Origin: Trichoplax adhaerens
Taxonomy: Eukaryota > Placozoa > Uniplacotomia > Trichoplacea > Trichoplacidae
DNA: 64,000 nt
Direction of reading: 5' to 3'
Assembly: GCF_000150275.1 (NCBI RefSeq)
Contig: NW_002060971.1
Coordinates: forward strand, 427,857-491,856
Shown: one piece after another, positions 61,301-64,000 of the stretch
Position numbering within the stretch: the first letter of the stretch is position 1
Layout: each line of letters opens with the position of its first letter
Position numbers and translations under genes: made by a program
The notes under the pieces: model-generated
The model's input: the letters and a program-made list of their open reading frames with translations, nothing else
The model's database searches: none
Told to the model about the DNA's origin: nothing

Positions 61301-63100
61301 CTAGAGACTAATATTAATTCTATTATTTAAAATTATCGTGAGATTCCAGATACAATCTAAATACTAACCTGTACAGTTATACCCATTCCCTTCGAAACCC
61401 GACAAACAAGTACACCGATAGGATCCATTGGTATTTTTACAGTTAGCTTTATCATTACAGCGATTATCACCAAGTTGGCATTCGTCGATGTCTGTACATG
61501 TCAATCCATCACCGGTATAGCCAGGCTTGCATGTGCAATCGTAAGATCCAATATTATCAATACAATTTGCATTTTGATGACATTTGTTGCGTTTTTTACA
61601 TTCATTAATATCTATCCAATTTTATACAAAATTATATTTATTAGTTCGTTGTTTTGAGCAACTTTATCATATGATGTTGTTTTAAATTGAATACTTAGAT
61701 GGATCTATTAAATTAAAGATGTTTTAGAATTTCTTTATCAAACTTTACTAATATCATTCCATATATTATAATTTTCGCGTAGAATGCCTTATAGGCGTAG
61801 TGAAAGAAATATGCACTTACTAGTACAAGATATTCCATTTCCTTGAAATCCATCATTGCATTTGCAATCTACTTTGGTTTTATTTTGACTGCAATGAGCA
61901 TTTTTGTCGCATTTATTAAGGCCGGGTTGGCATTTGTCCAAAACTAGAAGGATAAAAGTGTAAGTGTTACCATAGCGTATTGAGGTAATTACCTGATATA
62001 GCCATAATACGATCTGATTTAATTTATGCATGATAGTATCTACCATTGCAAGTGTAGCCATTTCCAGTATAGCCTGGTTTACATTGACATTCATAAGAAC
62101 CAGCTGTGTTAATACATTCTGCATTATTACTACACTTATTGGGTGATCCCTTTTTGCATTCATTAATGTCTAGAAAAAGCCAAGAAAAAACATAAGTTAT
62201 ACTTAAAATTGATGGCAGATTGAAGCACAATAAAATAACTGAAAGTCCAGAATAAATTATGAATTCCGGCTATTGTACAACTTACTTTAATTATTAACCT
62301 AAGCAAATAATGATGCTATTGATTAAGTGAATAATTAAATATCATCTTAGTTCGAAATTTAAATGGCTTAAGGACTGAATTGAAAGAGTTGTGCAATGGG
62401 TAATGATTTAATATATGATTATAATATATTTTGAAGCTTTAGTCAGATTTGCAAACGACAGTAAAATTAAGCCTAGAAATGATAACAAGTTAGACTGATA
62501 GATTCTGTCAAATCGGCTCTTACAATCAACTTAACAAGTAGAATAAAGAACTTTAAAAAATAACATTGCTTTATTGGGTACAAGAATTTAATTTGATTGT
62601 TGATTAACATTTTTACCCTTGCATTGTTTTCCATTGCCAGCATAACCGCTTAAACATTTGCAAGAGTAGCTTCCAACGGTATTGACGCATGTGGCATTCT
62701 GGCTGCAATTAACAGCACGCTTGATACATTCATTGATGTCTAAATGAATAAATTACCCGAAGTATGTCAAGACTTAGTTTCTAAAAAAATCTTTTATTTA
62801 GTAAATTTAATAAATCAATTTAAGGATTTTCAAAGCGATATCATGGTACGCTATAATGATATTTAGAAATTGAAATGAAAAGCCGTTAAAATTTCTATCT
62901 ACATTTTTGATAAGCATTGTGAATTGATGAAATAATTTGGTATACTACGTTATAGTTGATGATCGTAACTTTTTTACCTTTGCAATCTGTGCCATTGCCA
63001 GTGAAACCAGGTTTACATTTACAGCTGAAAGAACCAAACTTGTTTTTACAGTTCGCGTGCTTGTGGCAGTTGTCTTTCTTTTTGGTACATTCATTGATAT
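52111..63100 (-). CDS. Gene 2: tandem paralogue of gene 1, 3' part (36 exons, 1,731 aa; 5' end outside window)
   Basis: 36 exons run from 63100 to the stop TAA at 52111-52113: 31 EGF exons encoding 33 EGFs, then Kazal, Kazal, TSP1, Kazal, CTCK. Each exon has a counterpart of the same rank in gene 1, and 32 of the 36 have identical length. The differences are EGF exons 55246-55121 (+3), 56584-56447 (+6), 57694-57431 (+3) and Kazal 53251-53021 (-12). The frame is open throughout, so this looks like a working gene rather than a pseudogene. The 5' end is missing: gene 1 has nine more EGF exons before this point, then TIL/C8/VWD and more. Only 0.9 kb remains in the window, where I see no further exon. 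Role is presumed to be as for gene 1, a secreted matrix protein. Confidence 0.87.
52455..52670 (-). CDS. Gene 2 exon: third Kazal/follistatin-like domain
   Basis: [43 protein letters not shown], ending GKCADG. It is nearly identical to the gene 1 exon, and more similar than typical EGF pairs between the two genes. Phase 1-1, 216 bases in both genes. Confidence 0.9.
52753..52908 (-). CDS. Gene 2 exon: TSP1 domain
   Basis: [20 protein letters not shown] followed by QKERNRKV and a CP...CNLPAC end. The WxxW, CSSTCG and basic-strand features define TSP1. 156 bases, as in gene 1. Confidence 0.92.
53021..53251 (-). CDS. Gene 2 exon: second Kazal/follistatin-like domain
   Basis: [24 protein letters not shown], then [20 protein letters not shown] and GKCDNG. 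The loop before the Kazal core is 4 residues shorter than in gene 1. Phase 1-1. Confidence 0.9.
53362..53580 (-). CDS. Gene 2 exon: first Kazal/follistatin-like domain
   Basis: [45 protein letters not shown] and EYFGKCE. Same length (219) and same A|GTAAGT donor position as in gene 1. Confidence 0.9.
53653..63100 (-). CDS. Gene 2 EGF array: 31 exons, 33 EGF domains (5' end cut by window)
   Basis: Exons in transcript order: 63100-62978, 62739-62617, 62169-62044, 61943-61821, 61611-61369, 61210-61091, 60527-60405, 60309-60178, 60069-59947, 59871-59758, 59151-59026, 58864-58742, 58651-58529, 58397-58275, 58178-58056, 57930-57805, 57694-57431, 57327-57187, 57077-56955, 56851-56729, 56584-56447, 56346-56230, 56075-55953, 55857-55735, 55521-55393, 55246-55121, 55029-54904, 54784-54665, 54568-54446, 54037-53906, 53775-53653. 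All are phase 1-1. Exons 61611-61369 and 57694-57431 each hold two EGFs, at the same ranks as in gene 1. Most are DIDEC Ca-type; 61943 (VLDKC), 56584, 55521 and 54037 lack that start, again matching gene 1 rank for rank. Confidence 0.9.
59163..59463. repeat. Intronic tandem repeat, about 104-base unit, 3 copies
   Basis: Copies start at about 59167, 59271 and 59373 with a GATCAACGTAGAACTA-like block, followed by GAGTAAGAGGGTATTAAA and AAGTTTA.CAAGAAA-like blocks. The last copy is shortened. It lies in the intron between gene 2 exons 59871-59758 and 59151-59026, next to the assembly gap. It is unrelated in sequence to the gene 1 intronic repeat. Confidence 0.8.
59664..59713. other. Assembly gap (50 N) flanked by a duplicated 58-base contig end
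   Basis: Fifty Ns. The 58 bases just after it (59714-59771), which include the donor and first bases of exon 59871-59758, are also present exactly at 59569-59626 before the gap. The sequence 59628-59663 between that copy and the Ns is odd and resembles a low-quality read end. The most likely explanation is two overlapping contig ends that were not merged; the true intron would then be shorter. Confidence 0.85.
60489..61025. repeat. Diverged tandem duplication of part of an EGF exon plus intron
   Basis: Copy 1 (60489-60730) runs from the 5' half of EGF exon 60527-60405 into its upstream intron; copy 2 is at about 60766-61025. Matching anchors are TCGCAATCATGT, CATTCATCAATATCT / CGTTCATTAATATCT, TAGAAATC.CTA, and TAGATATTG.GC.A.CAATTT. 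The period is about 275 bases. Confidence 0.75.
60766..60804 (-). pseudogene. Decayed partial copy of a gene 2 EGF exon
   Basis: On the minus strand after an AG acceptor it reads [16 protein letters not shown] and then a stop. The source exon 60527-60405 starts [14 protein letters not shown]. The first EGF cysteine has become arginine and the frame stops after 16 codons; the second half of the domain is not recognisable. It lies in the intron between real exons 61210-61091 and 60527-60405, so it should be skipped in splicing. Confidence 0.7.
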
Positions 63101-64000
63101 CTAAAAGTAACATGTGAAATATATAGAAGGTTGATTTAATGTATCTACTGTAAGGAATCTTAAAAACTTTATAAATGAAATCATTAAAATTCAAGGTTTT
63201 CATGGATAGTAACGTTCATGCAGCTCAGTAGTGCCAAGCCATTTATTTTAAATGCAAAACGAATGGCAAAATATGATTTTATACATAAAATAAATTTTCT
63301 CATATGCTTAATTCTTATCTTTCAAATAAAATCGGTAACGTATGACGCATGACCTACTAATAAAGTTTAAATTTTTGTCACTAGCAGTTTATGCTACAAT
63401 ATTTGATTTATTTTAATTATTAAGCTACGAGGATCTCGTAAAGCACTTGCAAATTGGCATGATTTACATTTAATAATTTACTCTCGGAGATTTTACTAAT
63501 ATTCTGGTTTTAATATGTAGTTGAAATTCATTAAGTACAGGTATCAAATATTTTGGTAACGCTTTCCTGTCTACCAAATACTCTCACATGCCTTGCTTAC
63601 ATTTATTTTTAAAGGAATTTCTTAATCTTTACCTGGTTGTTTTATGTGCTTATCCTCGTTTACTTTACTGAAGTAAATTCGATTGCATTACAACTTTCTC
63701 AAGTTATAATATTATATAATTTTTTATTTGAACGGAATCTAATTAATATTATCTCTTCTATATTATCTAATGTAATTCTTAGGCGATATGATAAATTCAT
63801 AAAGTCAGTTTTTGTAATGGTTTTAGATCATTAGCACACTTAAATATCCTTAATTTTATGTAAAGCCAACTGATGTGCGCTATTGTTGTGAGTAAATGTG
63901 CTTCATATTTTGTTCAAAATTTCGAATTTAGTAACAGTAGCATCATGATAATAAAACCCTATTCATTAGATTTCTTTTCAACGAAAGTTTACGAATTAAT
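63101..64000. other. Window end: intron of gene 2, no exon seen
   Basis: The next exon expected from gene 1 (counterpart of 26313-26188, a DINEC EGF of about 126 bases) is not found here, nor is any other EGF or VWD exon. The plus-strand open frame at 63637-63834 is hydrophobic AT-rich chance sequence. The gene should continue beyond 64000. Confidence 0.5.

Noticed and set aside
16570-63100. One single giant gene from 63100 down to 16570
   Set aside because: The CTCK exon at 52111 ends in a stop codon, and a separate signal-peptide exon is present at 45387-45441.
63637-63834. 65-codon hydrophobic plus-strand open frame
   Set aside because: Ile/Leu/Asn-rich translation is expected from AT-rich DNA; no supporting context.

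Overview
The window is animal nuclear DNA. It is strongly AT-rich, its genes are split by many short GT-AG introns (mostly 70-150 bases between EGF exons), and it encodes animal-type extracellular domains. AT-richness, compact introns and a basal-animal mix of EGF, VWD, Kazal, TSP1 and CASPR-like domains make a placozoan (Trichoplax/Hoilungia) my first guess, with a sponge or cnidarian as alternatives. This is inference; no species marker was seen. All three genes recognised are on the minus strand.

Layout. Positions 1-3356 hold only a (TAA)n microsatellite. Positions 3357-6640 hold an eight-exon coiled-coil gene that I identify as MIPOL1 (modelled 527 residues). Positions 6641-16569 show no gene, but contain several decayed tandem repeats, including a roughly 65-base minisatellite of about 13 copies. 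Positions 16570-45441 hold gene 1, a giant secreted mosaic protein whose 82 hand-placed exons sum to exactly 4,498 codons (4,497 residues plus stop). Positions 45442-52110 show no gene. Positions 52111-63100 hold the 3' part of gene 2, a tandem paralogue of gene 1: 36 exons, 1,731 residues, running on past the window. Nothing coding is seen from 63101 to 64000.

Gene 1 reads, from N to C terminus: signal peptide; 2 EGFs in one exon; 8 EGFs; seven contactin-associated-protein-type (CASPR-like) fibrinogen-like domains; 3 EGFs; VWD-C8-TIL; a VWC-like/EGF exon; 42 EGFs in 40 exons; Kazal, Kazal, TSP1, Kazal; and a C-terminal cystine knot (CTCK). Almost every exon is symmetric phase 1-1. This looks like a secreted, disulphide-linked, Ca-binding matrix or mucus glycoprotein. 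VWD and CTCK are assembly modules in known mucin/VWF/SCO-spondin proteins; the specific role here is inference.

Gene 2 matches gene 1 exon for exon over its last 36 exons, including two fused double-EGF exons at the same ranks and 32 exons of identical length. A whole gene was therefore duplicated in tandem. Gene 2 also carries a decayed partial EGF exon (60766-60804) and a 50-base assembly gap (59664-59713) flanked by an identical 58-base repeat, which suggests unmerged contig ends.
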